A stretch of 64,000 bases of DNA from SYFT01 sp964471115 (GTDB taxonomy: Bacteria; Acidobacteriota; Vicinamibacteria; Vicinamibacterales; SCN-69-37): NCBI GenBank assembly GCA_964471115.1, contig CAYYFE010000006.1, positions 1 to 64,000 on the forward strand, read 5' to 3'. The translations under genes were made by a program, and so were the position numbers. How positions within the stretch are numbered: position 1 is the stretch's first letter; every line of letters starts with the position of its first letter. The notes below the pieces were generated by a model, which ran no database searches, was not told the DNA's origin, and worked only from the letters and a program-made list of their open reading frames with translations. This document shows, one piece after another, positions 25,323-34,664 of the stretch.

Positions 25323-28300
25323 GTGCTTCGACGTCCGTTCGTCATCGCGGCCCTCGGCGCCGCTCTGGCCGCCGCGGCGGGCGGTCTGACGTGGGAACGC
25401 GCGCGCTTCGGCGCGGGTCCCGCCGACGCCGGGCCGCGCCTTGAGGCGGAAGTGCGGCATCGGCTGATCGACAGCGCCGCCCGCCTGCGCGCCGTCGCCG
25501 AACGCGTCGCGCGCGATCACGCGCTGATTGCCGCGGCCACCACGGCGCCCGATCGCCGCGCCGAACTGTTCGCCGCGCTCGACGCGGCCCGCCTGCCCAC
25601 CTCCCCGCTGCACGCCGTCACGTTGTACGTGCCGGATGGGTCCGGTGGCTTCCGTCTGCTGGCCTGGAGCGATGGCCCGGCGGAAGACCTCGACGCCCAG
25701 GCCGCGCTGGTGGCCGCCAGCGGCGCGCCCGCCATCGTGGTGTCGCCCGGCGCGCTGGGTCTGCGCCTGCTCGCCATCCATCCGGTGACCGACGGCAGCC
25801 GATCCATCGGCCTGGTCACGGCCGAACGGATCATCGCGCCCGGCGATCGCCTGGCCGGCACGACCGATTACCCGCTGGTCACTGCACTGGGCGAAGTGCG
25901 CCTGTCGCCGGCCGCCGCGCCACCCACCACCGCGTACGCCATCGTCGTGAACGACGATCGCGGCCGGCCGCTCGTCCACGTCAGCTGGGATCCCGCCACG
26001 GTGGCGCAGGCGCGGACCGTCTTTCGTGGCCGGACGTGGGCCGCGGCGCTCGCGCCGCTGCTGGCGCTGGCCGTGTGGGCCGCCAGCACGTGGGTCCTGG
26101 CACGGCGGCGGCGCGCGAACGGCCCGGCGTTTGCGTTCTGGAGCGCCGGCCTGGCGCTGCTGCTGCTCGGCGCCGGGCTGGCCACACGCGCGCTGACCCA
26201 GTGGGCCTCGCTGTCGCTGGTCACGGGCCAACTGGCGGTCGCGGCGGCCGCACTCGGCGCGGCCGTGGCCTGGCCCGTCTCGTGCTGGTGGCGCGGCGTC
26301 CGCCGGCGGGCTGTCGCGCGCACGGACTGGCGGCTGCCGCTCGCGTTGATCGGCGCCGGCGCGTGGGTGGCGGTCCTGCTGGCCGGGCTCGCGTTCCTGA
26401 TCGACACGCGGCTGGCGGTCGACCGGCTCGACCGCCTCGCCTCGCCGTTGTTTCCGTTCGACGCCGGAGTGTTGTGGATTCATCTGACGCGGCTCATCCT
26501 CGCGCTGGCGGCGATCTGGAGCGGGGTCACCGTTCTGGCGCTCGTTGTGGAGCGCTGGCGTGTGCAGTGGCGCGGCCGCTGGGGCGTCGCGGTGATCGCG
26601 CTGGGCAGCCTGCCTGCGGCCGCCCTGAGCGCGGCGCGCCCCTGGTGGCCGTCGGCCGAGGCGATGGCCCCGATCGTCGTGGCGGCGGCGTTGCTGCTGT
26701 CGGTCGCGGCGCTGGCCGCCGCGCCCCTGCGGCGCCGCTATCGGCACTCGACACAGTCCACGCGCCTGCTCTGGCTGTGCGGCGCCACCGTCCTGCCGGC
26801 GCTCATCATCGATCCCATCGTCTCGGTGTCGGCGCAACGCGCCACCGACACCGCGATCGAGACGGTGCACGCGCCCGCCACGGTGGATCACCCGGCGCAT
26901 CTGCTGGAGGTGCTGCGGCAGGCCACCGCGGAGATCGACGGACTCGGCGATCTCTCCGCGCTGGTCGATCGCGCTCCCGGCGCCGCCGCGGTCACCACCG
27001 ACGCGGCCTTCCGCGTATGGAGCCGCACAGGGCTGTCGCGTGAGCGGCTGACGTCCGCCGTGGACCTCTACGGCCCCGACCGGACGCTCACGAGCCGCTT
27101 TGCGCTGAACGTCCCCGAGTACGGCTTCGATCAATCGATGATGGACCTGCGCTGCGACTGGGACATCTACGGGGAGGTGGACCGATCCGAAGAACTCCGG
27201 ATGCTGCACGCCGAACGTGGCGTCTGCGACGCCGCGGGCCGCGTGCGCGGCGCCATCGTGCTGCACGTGATCTTCGACTACCGCGCGCTGCCGTACCTGG
27301 CGGCGCGATCGCCGTTCGACGTGCACCGGCGGCCCGAGGGCGCCGGGGCGCTGGCCGACCGGCTGCAGGTGGTGGTGTACGGCTGGAGCCGGCTGCCGCT
27401 CTTTGCGTCGGGCCCGGCCGCCTGGCCGCTCGATGATGCGCTGCTGGCGCGCCTCGAGCGCTCGCGCGACCCGTTCTGGATCACGCGGACGACCGACGCC
27501 GGCCGCGCCCGCGTCTACTTCCGCAACGACCGCGCGGGCATCTACGCCCTCGGCTACACCGAACCCTCCGCGTTCGAACATCTGTCGCGCCTGGCCGAAA
27601 CCACGGCGCTCGCGTTACTCGTCTTCGTCGTGCTCATCGCCGGCGCCAGCGCGGCCGCCGCGATCAGCCCGCCGGCGCGCGCGCCCTTCCGGGCGGTCGT
27701 CGACGAAGTGCGCACCAGCTTTTATCGCAAGCTGTTCCTGCTGTTCGTGCTGACGGCCCTGCTGCCGGTGGCCGTCCTCGCGCTGGCGTTCAGCGCCTAC
27801 ATGGGCGAGCAGCTGCGGTCGGACGTCGAAACCGAGGCGATCAGCGCGGCCACGATCGCGCGGCGTGTGCTCGAGGACACGATCGCCCTGCAGCAGGGGC
27901 CGCTGACCGACGACCTGATGGTGTGGATCGGCCGCATCATCAACCAGGACGTCAACGTCTACGACGGCCCTCGGCTGCGCGCCACGAGCCAGCGCGACCT
28001 GTTTGATTCGGGCGTGTTGCCCGAGCGCACACCGGCGCGCGCGTATCGGGCGGTCGCGCTCGACCGCGTGCCGACCTTCGTCGAAGAGTCGCAGGCCGGC
28101 CTGTTCACGTCCCTCGTGGCCGCCGCGCCCGTCCCGCGCCTGGGGCGGGAGGCCGTGTTGCTCGTCCCGCTCGCGCCGCGGCAGCGCGCCATCGAACGCG
28201 AGATCTCCGACCTCAATCGCGGCATCCTGCTGGGCGCCATCCTGATCGTGCTGCTGTCGGCCGGCCTCGGCGCCTGGGTGGCCCAACGCGTGGCCGACCC

Positions 28301-29129
28301 CGTGGCGCGCCTGACACGCGCCACCCGTCAGATCGCCTCCGGCCGGCTCGACGTCCGCATCGCCGCCGACACGGCCGACGAACTGCAGCGGCTGGTCACC
28401 GACTTCAACTCGATGGCGGCCACGCTGCGCGAGCAACGCGCCGAACTGGTCCGCACGCACGAACTCAAGGCGTGGGCCGAGATGTCACGGCAGGTCGCCC
28501 ACGACGTGAAGAACCCGCTGACGCCGATTCAACTGGCGGCCGAACACCTGCAACGCGTGCACGACGATCGGCAGCGGCCCCTCGGCCCCGTGTTCGATCA
28601 GTGCATCGCGACGATCCTGCAGCAGGTGCGCCTGCTGCGGCAGATCGCCTCCGAGTTCTCCAATTTCGCCGCAGCCCCCACCCCGACGCTGGTCGACGTC
28701 CGGCTGCATGAACTGCTGACCGATGTGATCGCGCCGTATCTGCCCGGCCTGGCCTCACACACGCGGGTGACAAACGCCGTGCCCGCGGATCTGCCGCCCG
28801 CCTATGCCGACCGCACCCTGCTGGCGCGCGCGCTGACCAACCTCGTGGAAAACGCCCTGCAGGCCATGCCGCAGGGCGGCGACCTGCGCTGCGCCGGTTG
28901 GGCCGACGACACCCATGTCGTCGTGACGCTGACCGATACGGGCATCGGCATGAACGCCGACGCGCTGGCGCGCGCCTTCGAGCCGCATTTCTCCACCAAG
29001 ACCGGCGGTTCCGGCCTGGGACTGGCCAACGCCCGGCGCAACATCGAGGCGTGCGGCGGCATCATCACCGCCGACAGCGCGCCGCAGCAGGGCACGACGA
29101 TGACGGTGCGGTTACGCCGGCGTCCGTGA
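25323..29129 (+). CDS. Very large NtrY-like sensor histidine kinase
   Basis: The 1268-residue protein has one helix at the N-terminus (about 7-24), an extracytoplasmic segment, a bundle of about seven to eight helices (about 235-500), a second long extracytoplasmic region, more helices near 760-790, 812-832 and 960-985, a HAMP domain (about 985-1035), a HisKA box (QVAHDVKNPLTPIQLAAEHL, phospho-acceptor His1060) and an HATPase domain (GIGMNADALARAF, GSGLGLANARRNIEA). The VKNPLTPIQ form of the H-box is typical of NtrY. No response regulator is adjacent. The double membrane sensor is unusual. GTG 25323 is leaderless if the weak TATAGC is its -10. The 3' end overlaps pssA by 18 bp. Confidence 0.88.
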   Translation: MLRRPFVIAALGAALAAAAGGLTWERARFGAGPADAGPRLEAEVRHRLIDSAARLRAVAERVARDHALIAAATTAPDRRAELFAALDAARLPTSPLHAVTLYVPDGSGGFRLLAWSDGPAEDLDAQAALVAASGAPAIVVSPGALGLRLLAIHPVTDGSRSIGLVTAERIIAPGDRLAGTTDYPLVTALGEVRLSPAAAPPTTAYAIVVNDDRGRPLVHVSWDPATVAQARTVFRGRTWAAALAPLLALAVWAASTWVLARRRRANGPAFAFWSAGLALLLLGAGLATRALTQWASLSLVTGQLAVAAAALGAAVAWPVSCWWRGVRRRAVARTDWRLPLALIGAGAWVAVLLAGLAFLIDTRLAVDRLDRLASPLFPFDAGVLWIHLTRLILALAAIWSGVTVLALVVERWRVQWRGRWGVAVIALGSLPAAALSAARPWWPSAEAMAPIVVAAALLLSVAALAAAPLRRRYRHSTQSTRLLWLCGATVLPALIIDPIVSVSAQRATDTAIETVHAPATVDHPAHLLEVLRQATAEIDGLGDLSALVDRAPGAAAVTTDAAFRVWSRTGLSRERLTSAVDLYGPDRTLTSRFALNVPEYGFDQSMMDLRCDWDIYGEVDRSEELRMLHAERGVCDAAGRVRGAIVLHVIFDYRALPYLAARSPFDVHRRPEGAGALADRLQVVVYGWSRLPLFASGPAAWPLDDALLARLERSRDPFWITRTTDAGRARVYFRNDRAGIYALGYTEPSAFEHLSRLAETTALALLVFVVLIAGASAAAAISPPARAPFRAVVDEVRTSFYRKLFLLFVLTALLPVAVLALAFSAYMGEQLRSDVETEAISAATIARRVLEDTIALQQGPLTDDLMVWIGRIINQDVNVYDGPRLRATSQRDLFDSGVLPERTPARAYRAVALDRVPTFVEESQAGLFTSLVAAAPVPRLGREAVLLVPLAPRQRAIEREISDLNRGILLGAILIVLLSAGLGAWVAQRVADPVARLTRATRQIASGRLDVRIAADTADELQRLVTDFNSMAATLREQRAELVRTHELKAWAEMSRQVAHDVKNPLTPIQLAAEHLQRVHDDRQRPLGPVFDQCIATILQQVRLLRQIASEFSNFAAAPTPTLVDVRLHELLTDVIAPYLPGLASHTRVTNAVPADLPPAYADRTLLARALTNLVENALQAMPQGGDLRCAGWADDTHVVVTLTDTGIGMNADALARAFEPHFSTKTGGSGLGLANARRNIEACGGIITADSAPQQGTTMTVRLRRRP

Positions 29130-29846
29130 GCCGCGCAGCCGCGTGACCGCCAGCTCAACGAAGCCCGAGACGACGTAGGCGTACGCCATCACGACCAGCG
29201 CGATGCGGGGTTCGGTGGCGATGATGACGATCAACGCCGCAAAGGCGAAGAGTTTGCCGTACGACCGGTCCCAGCCGAAGTTGATCGTCTTGAAGCTGCG
29301 GAACTTCACCGTGCTGACCATCAGGACGGCCGGGATGACCACGACGGCAATGGCGGCCATGGCCTGCGCGGTGCCGATGAGCGGATAGGGATACAGAAAC
29401 ACCGTCGCCGCCGGCACGCCGGCCGCCGCGGGACTGGGCAGGCCGATGAAATACCGTTTGTCGGACTGGCCGGTGGTCTGAATGTTGAAGCGCGCCAGAC
29501 GCATGGCCGCGGCCGTGACGTAGAGGAACCCGGCGGCCCACCCCCAGCGGCCCAGCTCCGACAGGCCCCACGCAAACGCCAGCACGGCCGGCGCGACGCC
29601 GAACGACACGACGTCGGCCAGGGAATCCAGCTCGACGCCGAACGCGCTGGTGGTCCCCGTCAGCCGGGCGATCCGGCCGTCGAGTCCGTCGAGCAGGAAG
29701 GCGATGCCGATGAAGGGCGCGGCCGTCGCCAGATCGCCGCGCATCGCGTACATCACGCAGGCATACCCGCAGAACAGGTTGCCCACCGTGAACAGGCTCG
29801 GCAGCAGATACATGCCGCGACGCGTCCGCTTGTCGAGCGACATCAT
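29112..29846 (-). CDS. pssA: CDP-diacylglycerol-serine O-phosphatidyltransferase
   Basis: ATG 29846 gives 244 residues with about eight membrane helices. The CDP-alcohol phosphatidyltransferase motif is complete: Asp53, Asp56-Gly57, Ala60-Arg61, Gly70, Asp74 and Asp78 (in DGLDGRIAR and FGVELDSLADVV). The enzyme makes phosphatidylserine, the substrate of Psd encoded 19 bp upstream. Pairing with psd favours PssA over PgsA. A second in-frame ATG follows at 29843. The gene runs convergently into the kinase gene. Confidence 0.92.
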   Translation of the reverse strand: MMSLDKRTRRGMYLLPSLFTVGNLFCGYACVMYAMRGDLATAAPFIGIAFLLDGLDGRIARLTGTTSAFGVELDSLADVVSFGVAPAVLAFAWGLSELGRWGWAAGFLYVTAAAMRLARFNIQTTGQSDKRYFIGLPSPAAAGVPAATVFLYPYPLIGTAQAMAAIAVVVIPAVLMVSTVKFRSFKTINFGWDRSYGKLFAFAALIVIIATEPRIALVVMAYAYVVSGFVELAVTRLRGSRTPA

Positions 29847-29865
29847 CGGCTTATTGTCCCACGCC

Positions 29866-30510
29866 TCAGACCAGGAGCCGGGCCAGAACCGTTTCGCCCG
29901 CCCGCGCGCGATCGCCGGCCTTGACGGTGAGCGACGCCGTGGCCGGCACGAACACATCCATGCGCGATCCGAACTTCATCAAGCCCAGATGGTCGCCCGC
30001 GCGCACCTGCTGCCCTTCCTGCAGCCGGCACACGACGCGCCGGGCCAGAATGCCCACGACCTGCCGGGCCACGATCGTCGTGCCGCCATGGTCGAACCAG
30101 ATCTCGGAACGCTCGTTCTGCGCCGATTCGGGTTTGTAGGCGGGCAGGAACGTGCCCGGCTGATACCGCACGCGCGTCACGCGCCCGGAGACCGGCGTGC
30201 GATTGATGTGGACGTCGAGCACCGACAGGAAGATGGTGATCTGCTGCCAGGACGGGGCCGGCACCGTGTCCCCGACAGGCACATCGTCGGGCCGCGCGGG
30301 GCCGGCGTACATCACCTTGCCGTCGGCCGGCGACAAGACCAGTGTCGGATCCTGCGACGCCGTGCGGTCGGGATCGCGGAAGAACAAGGCGATGGCCACC
30401 GGCAGCGCCAGAGCCAAAGCCGCCGCCAGCCACCAGCCGGCCAACGCGAGGCCGGCCGACGGCAGGCCGGCGATCAGAACGAAGGGCGCGGCAGCGCGAT
30501 CAATTCGCAT
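29866..30510 (-). CDS. psd: Phosphatidylserine decarboxylase, short type
   Basis: The 214-residue proenzyme has two N-terminal hydrophobic stretches (about 8-45), FFRDPDR, and the autocleavage site Gly181-Ser182 (KFGSRMDVF), where the serine becomes the pyruvoyl group. It converts phosphatidylserine to phosphatidylethanolamine. The length is that of the short archaeal-like class, not the 320-residue E. coli class. ATG 30510 is chosen over TTG 30513. It is followed by pssA. Confidence 0.94.
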   Translation of the reverse strand: MRIDRAAAPFVLIAGLPSAGLALAGWWLAAALALALPVAIALFFRDPDRTASQDPTLVLSPADGKVMYAGPARPDDVPVGDTVPAPSWQQITIFLSVLDVHINRTPVSGRVTRVRYQPGTFLPAYKPESAQNERSEIWFDHGGTTIVARQVVGILARRVVCRLQEGQQVRAGDHLGLMKFGSRMDVFVPATASLTVKAGDRARAGETVLARLLV

Positions 30511-30535
30511 CAAGGCAGATCAAGCCCGTCACGGC

Positions 30536-30564
30536 GCGTGCCCCGGCCCAGTCCGGGGACACGC
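30536..30564 (-). other. GC hairpin between the DUF465 gene and psd
   Basis: Arms GCGTG+CCCCGG and CCGGGG+CACGC pair over 11 bp with one bulged base and a 6-nt loop. It may end transcription of the upstream gene or fold in the psd leader. It has no T-run. Confidence 0.4.
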
Positions 30565-30583
30565 CTCGCGGCGGGTCCCGACC

Positions 30584-30589
30584 ATACTA
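30584..30589 (-). promoter_or_regulatory. Possible -10 element of psd
   Basis: TAGTAT on the minus strand lies about 74 nt before ATG 30510 of psd. The leader would contain the hairpin at 30536-30564. Confidence 0.35.
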
Positions 30590-30601
30590 CTCGCGCGGCG
30601 G

Positions 30602-30808
30602 TCAGGGGTGGGCGGCGGCGCGGTCGGGCGTGCGCAACGCGGCCATCTGATCCTTCAGGGCAAGTTTTCGTTTCTTGAGGGCCACTTCGCGCGCGCGTTG
30701 GGCGCTGGTGAGGAGGGGGTATCGAGCGAGGTCCTGCAGTTGCGAGTCGAGCGTCTGGTGCTGGCGGGCGAGTTGCTCGTAGAGCGGCATGTCCGGAGCG
30801 TCAGCCAT
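30602..30808 (-). CDS. YdcH/DUF465-like small helical protein
   Basis: This 68-residue protein is a helical hairpin rich in Lys, Gln and Leu (LARQHQTLDSQLQDLARYP, then EVALKKRKLALKDQMAAL), the pattern of the YdcH/DUF465 family of small cytosolic proteins with unknown role. ATG 30808 has a strong ribosome site, AAGGAGG, 5 nt upstream; GTG 30811 would be too close to it. It lies downstream of rimI in the tsaB-rimI run. Confidence 0.8.
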   Translation of the reverse strand: MADAPDMPLYEQLARQHQTLDSQLQDLARYPLLTSAQRAREVALKKRKLALKDQMAALRTPDRAAAHP

Positions 30809-30838
30809 CACGGCCTCCTTTCCGATATGCAGCGCACC

Positions 30839-31315
30839 TTACCACTCCCCTGCCGGGTCGGCAAGCGCATAACGCCACAGGACCAGGCCGTCCTCGGCCG
30901 GGTGCTCGTAATAGTTGCGACGGACGCCCGCCTGCTCGAACCCGAGGCCCTCGTACAACCGCAGCGCCGCGACGTTGGACCGCCGCACTTCCAGTGTGGC
31001 CGCGGTCGCGCCCTCGGCAATCGCCTCACGAAACACGGCCTGCAGCAAACGCCGGGCATGCCCCTGACGACGCCAGGCCGGGGCGATGGCGAGACTGTTG
31101 ATGTGCAGTTCCCGCGCCACGATCCAGCAGGCGCAGAAGCCCACGAGCTCGCCCGTGCCGGTCTCGAGTCGGTACAACCGGCCCGCGCCCGATGTCAGTT
31201 CCTTGCGCAACGCCGCCACACCCCAGCCGCGATGGAAGGACGCCTCCTGCAGCGCCGCCACATCGTCAAGGGGATCACCGACGGCGGCGCGCCTGACGAC
31301 CAGGCGATCGGTCAT
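30839..31315 (-). CDS. rimI: Ribosomal protein S18 alanine N-acetyltransferase
   Basis: The 158-residue protein is a GNAT acetyltransferase: LHINSLAIAPAWRRQGHARRLL is the acetyl-CoA pyrophosphate loop, and ATLEVRRSNVAALRLYEGLGFEQAGVRRNYY is split across the rest of the RimI signature. RimI acetylates the N-terminal alanine of S18. ATG 31315 overlaps the tsaB stop (ATGA), the common tsaB-rimI pairing. Confidence 0.92.
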   Translation of the reverse strand: MTDRLVVRRAAVGDPLDDVAALQEASFHRGWGVAALRKELTSGAGRLYRLETGTGELVGFCACWIVARELHINSLAIAPAWRRQGHARRLLQAVFREAIAEGATAATLEVRRSNVAALRLYEGLGFEQAGVRRNYYEHPAEDGLVLWRYALADPAGEW

Positions 31316-31995
31316 GACCGGCGGGCCCGCGCCAGTTCGACGTCGGGGGGCCGGACGTAGGCCGCCGACAATCCGTCCGGCGACACCTGCGGCCAGTCCT
31401 CGCGCACGGCCAGACGCGCAGCTGACGCGGCCAGCGGTTCGGCGGCGTCGAGCACCTCGGCGCCGCAGGCCCGCCAGTGGTCCGCATACCGCACGGCGCC
31501 GTTGCCGACAACGACCACGGGGGCGTCCGCGTCCAGCAGCCGCTCACCCGCCGGCGCATGGACGGCCGGGTCCTGGAGTGGCGTGAAGGCCTCGCCGTCC
31601 CAGCGATGAATGGCGGTGAAGACCTCACCGCGCATCCCGTCCAGGCACGAGACGACGATGGCCGGCGTCGCGGCGGCGTGATGGGCGCGCCACCCTTCGG
31701 CGAGCGCGTCGAGCGTGGCGACCGGCGACACACGCCAGCCGCGTGTGACGGCCAGCCCCTGCGCGCACGCCATGCCGATGCGCACACCGGTGAACGAGCC
31801 CGGTCCGACCACCACCGCCAGACGATCGACGTCGGCCAGCGTCAGACCGTGCCGGTCGAGCCACTCGACGAGCGCCGCCGGCAGCCGCACCGCATGCGGC
31901 TGCGCGCGGTCGCCGTCGGCGGCCGTGAGTACACCCTCGCGCCAGAGCGCCACGCTGCCGGCCGGTGTCACCGTCTCGAACGCGAGAACGACCAT
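31312..31995 (-). CDS. tsaB: TsaB, tRNA threonylcarbamoyladenosine biosynthesis
   Basis: The 227-residue protein has the actin-like N-terminus VLAFETVTPAGSVALWREG and the VVGPGSFTGVRIGMACAQGLA motif of TsaB. It is the partner of TsaD in making t6A37 of tRNAs that read ANN codons. TAACAT ends 6 nt before ATG 31995, giving a leaderless start; this hexamer overlaps the -10 of the divergent mutS. Confidence 0.94.
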   Translation of the reverse strand: MVVLAFETVTPAGSVALWREGVLTAADGDRAQPHAVRLPAALVEWLDRHGLTLADVDRLAVVVGPGSFTGVRIGMACAQGLAVTRGWRVSPVATLDALAEGWRAHHAAATPAIVVSCLDGMRGEVFTAIHRWDGEAFTPLQDPAVHAPAGERLLDADAPVVVVGNGAVRYADHWRACGAEVLDAAEPLAASAARLAVREDWPQVSPDGLSAAYVRPPDVELARARRS

Positions 31996-32001
31996 GCGTG
32001 A

Positions 32002-32011
32002 ATGTTATACT
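32002..32011. promoter_or_regulatory. Overlapping divergent -10 elements, tsaB / mutS
   Basis: Plus strand TATACT (32006-32011) with upstream TGT forms an extended -10 for mutS. Minus strand TAACAT (32007-32002) ends 6 nt before ATG 31995 of tsaB. Confidence 0.6.
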
Positions 32012-32033
32012 CGCGCCAGTCAGTCTCGATCCC

Positions 32034-34664
32034 GTGACAACCGTACCCGCCCTCCCGGCCGCCACTCCGGCCATGCGCCAGTATCTCGACGCGAAGCGGC
32101 AGCACCGCGACGCCATCCTGCTGTTCCGCATGGGCGACTTCTACGAGATGTTCTTCGAGGACGCGATCGTCGCCTCGCGTGTGCTCGAGTTGACGTTGAC
32201 GTCGCGCGCCAAGGACGCCAGCGGCACCGCGATTCCGATGTGCGGCATGCCGTTCCACGCGGTGGATGGCTACATCGCCCGCCTGGTCAGGCAGGGCTAC
32301 CGCGTGGCCATCTGTGATCAGGTCGAAGATCCCAAGAAGGCCAAGGGCGTCGTCAAACGCGAAGTCACACGCGTGATTTCACCGGGGACGTTCACCGACG
32401 CGGCGTATCTGGACGCGCGCGAACCGGCGTTTCTGGCGGCCATCACCGCCCTGCCCGGCCCGCGGGTGGGCCTGGCGGTCATCGATGTCTCGACCGGAGA
32501 GTTTTCCGCGGCCGAATGGGAAGGTGCTTCGGCGGCATCGGCGGTGGCCGCTGAGGTCAGCGTGCTGCGCCCCAGAGAGCTGCTGATCGCCGACGACGTC
32601 GCTGACGTCAGCGCCTGGGTGCCACCACTGGTCTCACCGCGGGTGACCCGGCTCGAGGGCTGGCACTTCGATCCCGCGCGAGCGCGCGAGGTGTTGCTCG
32701 ATCAAGTGCGCGCGGCCTCGCTGGCCGCGCACGGGCTCGACGATGCGCCGGCGGCGACGGCGGCGGCAGGCGCGATCGTCGGCTACCTGCGCGAAACGCA
32801 GAAGGTCGACCTGGCGCACGTCCGCGACATCTCGCGCCGCGTCACGACGGACGGCCTGCTGATTGACCCGGTCACGCTGCGGCATCTGAACGTGATCGAA
32901 GGCGTGGATGGCGGCCGCGCGGGGTCGTTGCTCGATGAAATCGATCGCACCGCCACCTCGATGGGCGGCCGGTTGCTGCGCGCCTGGCTCATCCGCCCGC
33001 TCGTGGCACTGGCGCGCATTCAGGATCGGCTCGATGCGGTGGAAGACTTTGCGTTCCGGTCGACCGAACGCGCGAAGCTGCGGGACCTGCTCAAGGGGAT
33101 GCACGACCTCGAGCGGCTGGTGGCGCGGGTGTCGCTGGGCACGGCCGGTCCGCGCGACCTGGTGGCGCTGCGGCAGTCGCTGACGCTGCTGCCCCGCCTG
33201 CGCGCCATCCTCACGCCCATCCAGGCGCCGCTGGTGCTGAGCCTGCTCGCCGAGCTGGATGACCTGGTGGACGTGCGCGATGCGATTGAACGGACGCTGG
33301 TCGACGAACCGCCCGCGCTGGCCCGGGACGGCGGGGTGATTCGCGACGGCGTGGACGCGGAGATCGACGAGCTGCGCGCCATCAGCCGGGGCGGCAAGAC
33401 GGCCATCGCCGCCATGGAAGAGGCGGAACGGGCGCGCACCGGGATCGCGTCGCTCAAGATTCGCTACAACCGCGTCTTCGGGTATTACATCGAGGTCACC
33501 AAGGCGAACCTCGCGAACATCCCGGCCGACTACATCCGGAAGCAGACCATCGCCGGCGGTGAACGGTACATCACGTCGGCGCTGAAGGAGTACGAAGACA
33601 AGGTGCTGCACGCCGACGAGCGGCTCGTCGTGCGGGAGCTGGAGTTGTTCGAAGCCCTGCGGGCCCGGGTCGCCGGCGAGGCGCCACGGGTCCTCGACAC
33701 CGCCCGCTCGGTGGCCGCGCTCGACGTGCTGGCCGCGCTGGCCGATACGGCGGCCGCCGGCAACTACACGAAGCCGCACCTGCACGACGGCGACGAGTTC
33801 AGCGCCGTCGACGCCCGCCATCCCGTGGTGGAGCGCCACGTGGCGTCGGCGTTTGTGCCCAATGACGTCTCGCTTAACGGCAGCTCGCGGCAGCTGGTCA
33901 TCCTCACCGGCCCCAACATGGGCGGCAAGTCGACGTTCCTGCGGCAGACGGCGCTGCTGGCCGTGCTTGCGCAGGCCGGGGCGTTCGTCCCCGCGCGACG
34001 CGCGAAGCTGTCGATCGTCGATCGCATCTTCGCGCGCGTGGGCGCGTCCGACAACATCGCGCGCGGCCAGTCGACGTTCATGGTGGAAATGCAGGAGACG
34101 GCGGCCATCCTGCACGCCGCCACCTCGCGCAGCCTCGTCATCCTCGATGAAATCGGGCGCGGCACCGCGACGTTTGATGGCCTCAGCCTGGCGTGGGCCG
34201 TCGCCGAACACCTGGCCACGAGCGACCGCGCGCGGCCCAAGACGATCTTCGCCACGCACTACCACGAACTCACCGACCTGGCCGACGCGATCCCCGGCGT
34301 GGTGAACTTCCACGTCGCCGCCCGCGAGTTCAAGGACGACATCGTGTTCCTGCACAAGGTCGTCGACGGACGCTCGGACCGGTCGTATGGCATTCAGGTG
34401 GCGCGCCTCGCCGGCCTGCCGCCGGCCGTGGTGGCGCGCGCCACGACGATCCTGCGATCGCTGGAACAGGATGAACTACAGCGTGGGGGTCGACCCGCAC
34501 TGTCGGGGGCGCCGCCCCCCGCGCAGGCGCAACTCGGCCTCTTCCAGGCCCCGCCCGAAACACATCCCGTCGTGGAACGGCTGCGCCAACTCAACCTCGA
34601 CCGGCTCACCCCGCTCGAGGCGCTGAACCTGCTGGCCGAGCTTGCCAAGGAGGCCGGTGAATGA
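32034..34664 (+). CDS. mutS: DNA mismatch repair protein MutS
   Basis: GTG 32034 gives 876 residues. The mismatch-reading motif is GDFYEMFFEDA (Phe36, Glu38), then connector, lever and clamp domains, and the ATPase with Walker A TGPNMGGKST, VGASDNIARGQSTFMVEM and DEIGRGTATFDGLSLAWAV. The open frame runs back to 31965, but that overlaps the promoter and tsaB. The extended -10 TGTTATACT lies about 23 nt before the GTG. The last gene codons overlap the next gene by 4 bp. Confidence 0.97.
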   Translation: MTTVPALPAATPAMRQYLDAKRQHRDAILLFRMGDFYEMFFEDAIVASRVLELTLTSRAKDASGTAIPMCGMPFHAVDGYIARLVRQGYRVAICDQVEDPKKAKGVVKREVTRVISPGTFTDAAYLDAREPAFLAAITALPGPRVGLAVIDVSTGEFSAAEWEGASAASAVAAEVSVLRPRELLIADDVADVSAWVPPLVSPRVTRLEGWHFDPARAREVLLDQVRAASLAAHGLDDAPAATAAAGAIVGYLRETQKVDLAHVRDISRRVTTDGLLIDPVTLRHLNVIEGVDGGRAGSLLDEIDRTATSMGGRLLRAWLIRPLVALARIQDRLDAVEDFAFRSTERAKLRDLLKGMHDLERLVARVSLGTAGPRDLVALRQSLTLLPRLRAILTPIQAPLVLSLLAELDDLVDVRDAIERTLVDEPPALARDGGVIRDGVDAEIDELRAISRGGKTAIAAMEEAERARTGIASLKIRYNRVFGYYIEVTKANLANIPADYIRKQTIAGGERYITSALKEYEDKVLHADERLVVRELELFEALRARVAGEAPRVLDTARSVAALDVLAALADTAAAGNYTKPHLHDGDEFSAVDARHPVVERHVASAFVPNDVSLNGSSRQLVILTGPNMGGKSTFLRQTALLAVLAQAGAFVPARRAKLSIVDRIFARVGASDNIARGQSTFMVEMQETAAILHAATSRSLVILDEIGRGTATFDGLSLAWAVAEHLATSDRARPKTIFATHYHELTDLADAIPGVVNFHVAAREFKDDIVFLHKVVDGRSDRSYGIQVARLAGLPPAVVARATTILRSLEQDELQRGGRPALSGAPPPAQAQLGLFQAPPETHPVVERLRQLNLDRLTPLEALNLLAELAKEAGE

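Noticed and set aside
25260..27581. 773-residue minus-strand open frame over the sensor kinase
   Set aside because: It is antisense to the kinase sensor region and is Arg/Gln/Gly-rich without motifs.
31965..32033. N-terminal extension of MutS
   Set aside because: The extra codons overlap tsaB and the mutS -10 element, and the MutS family begins near GTG 32034.
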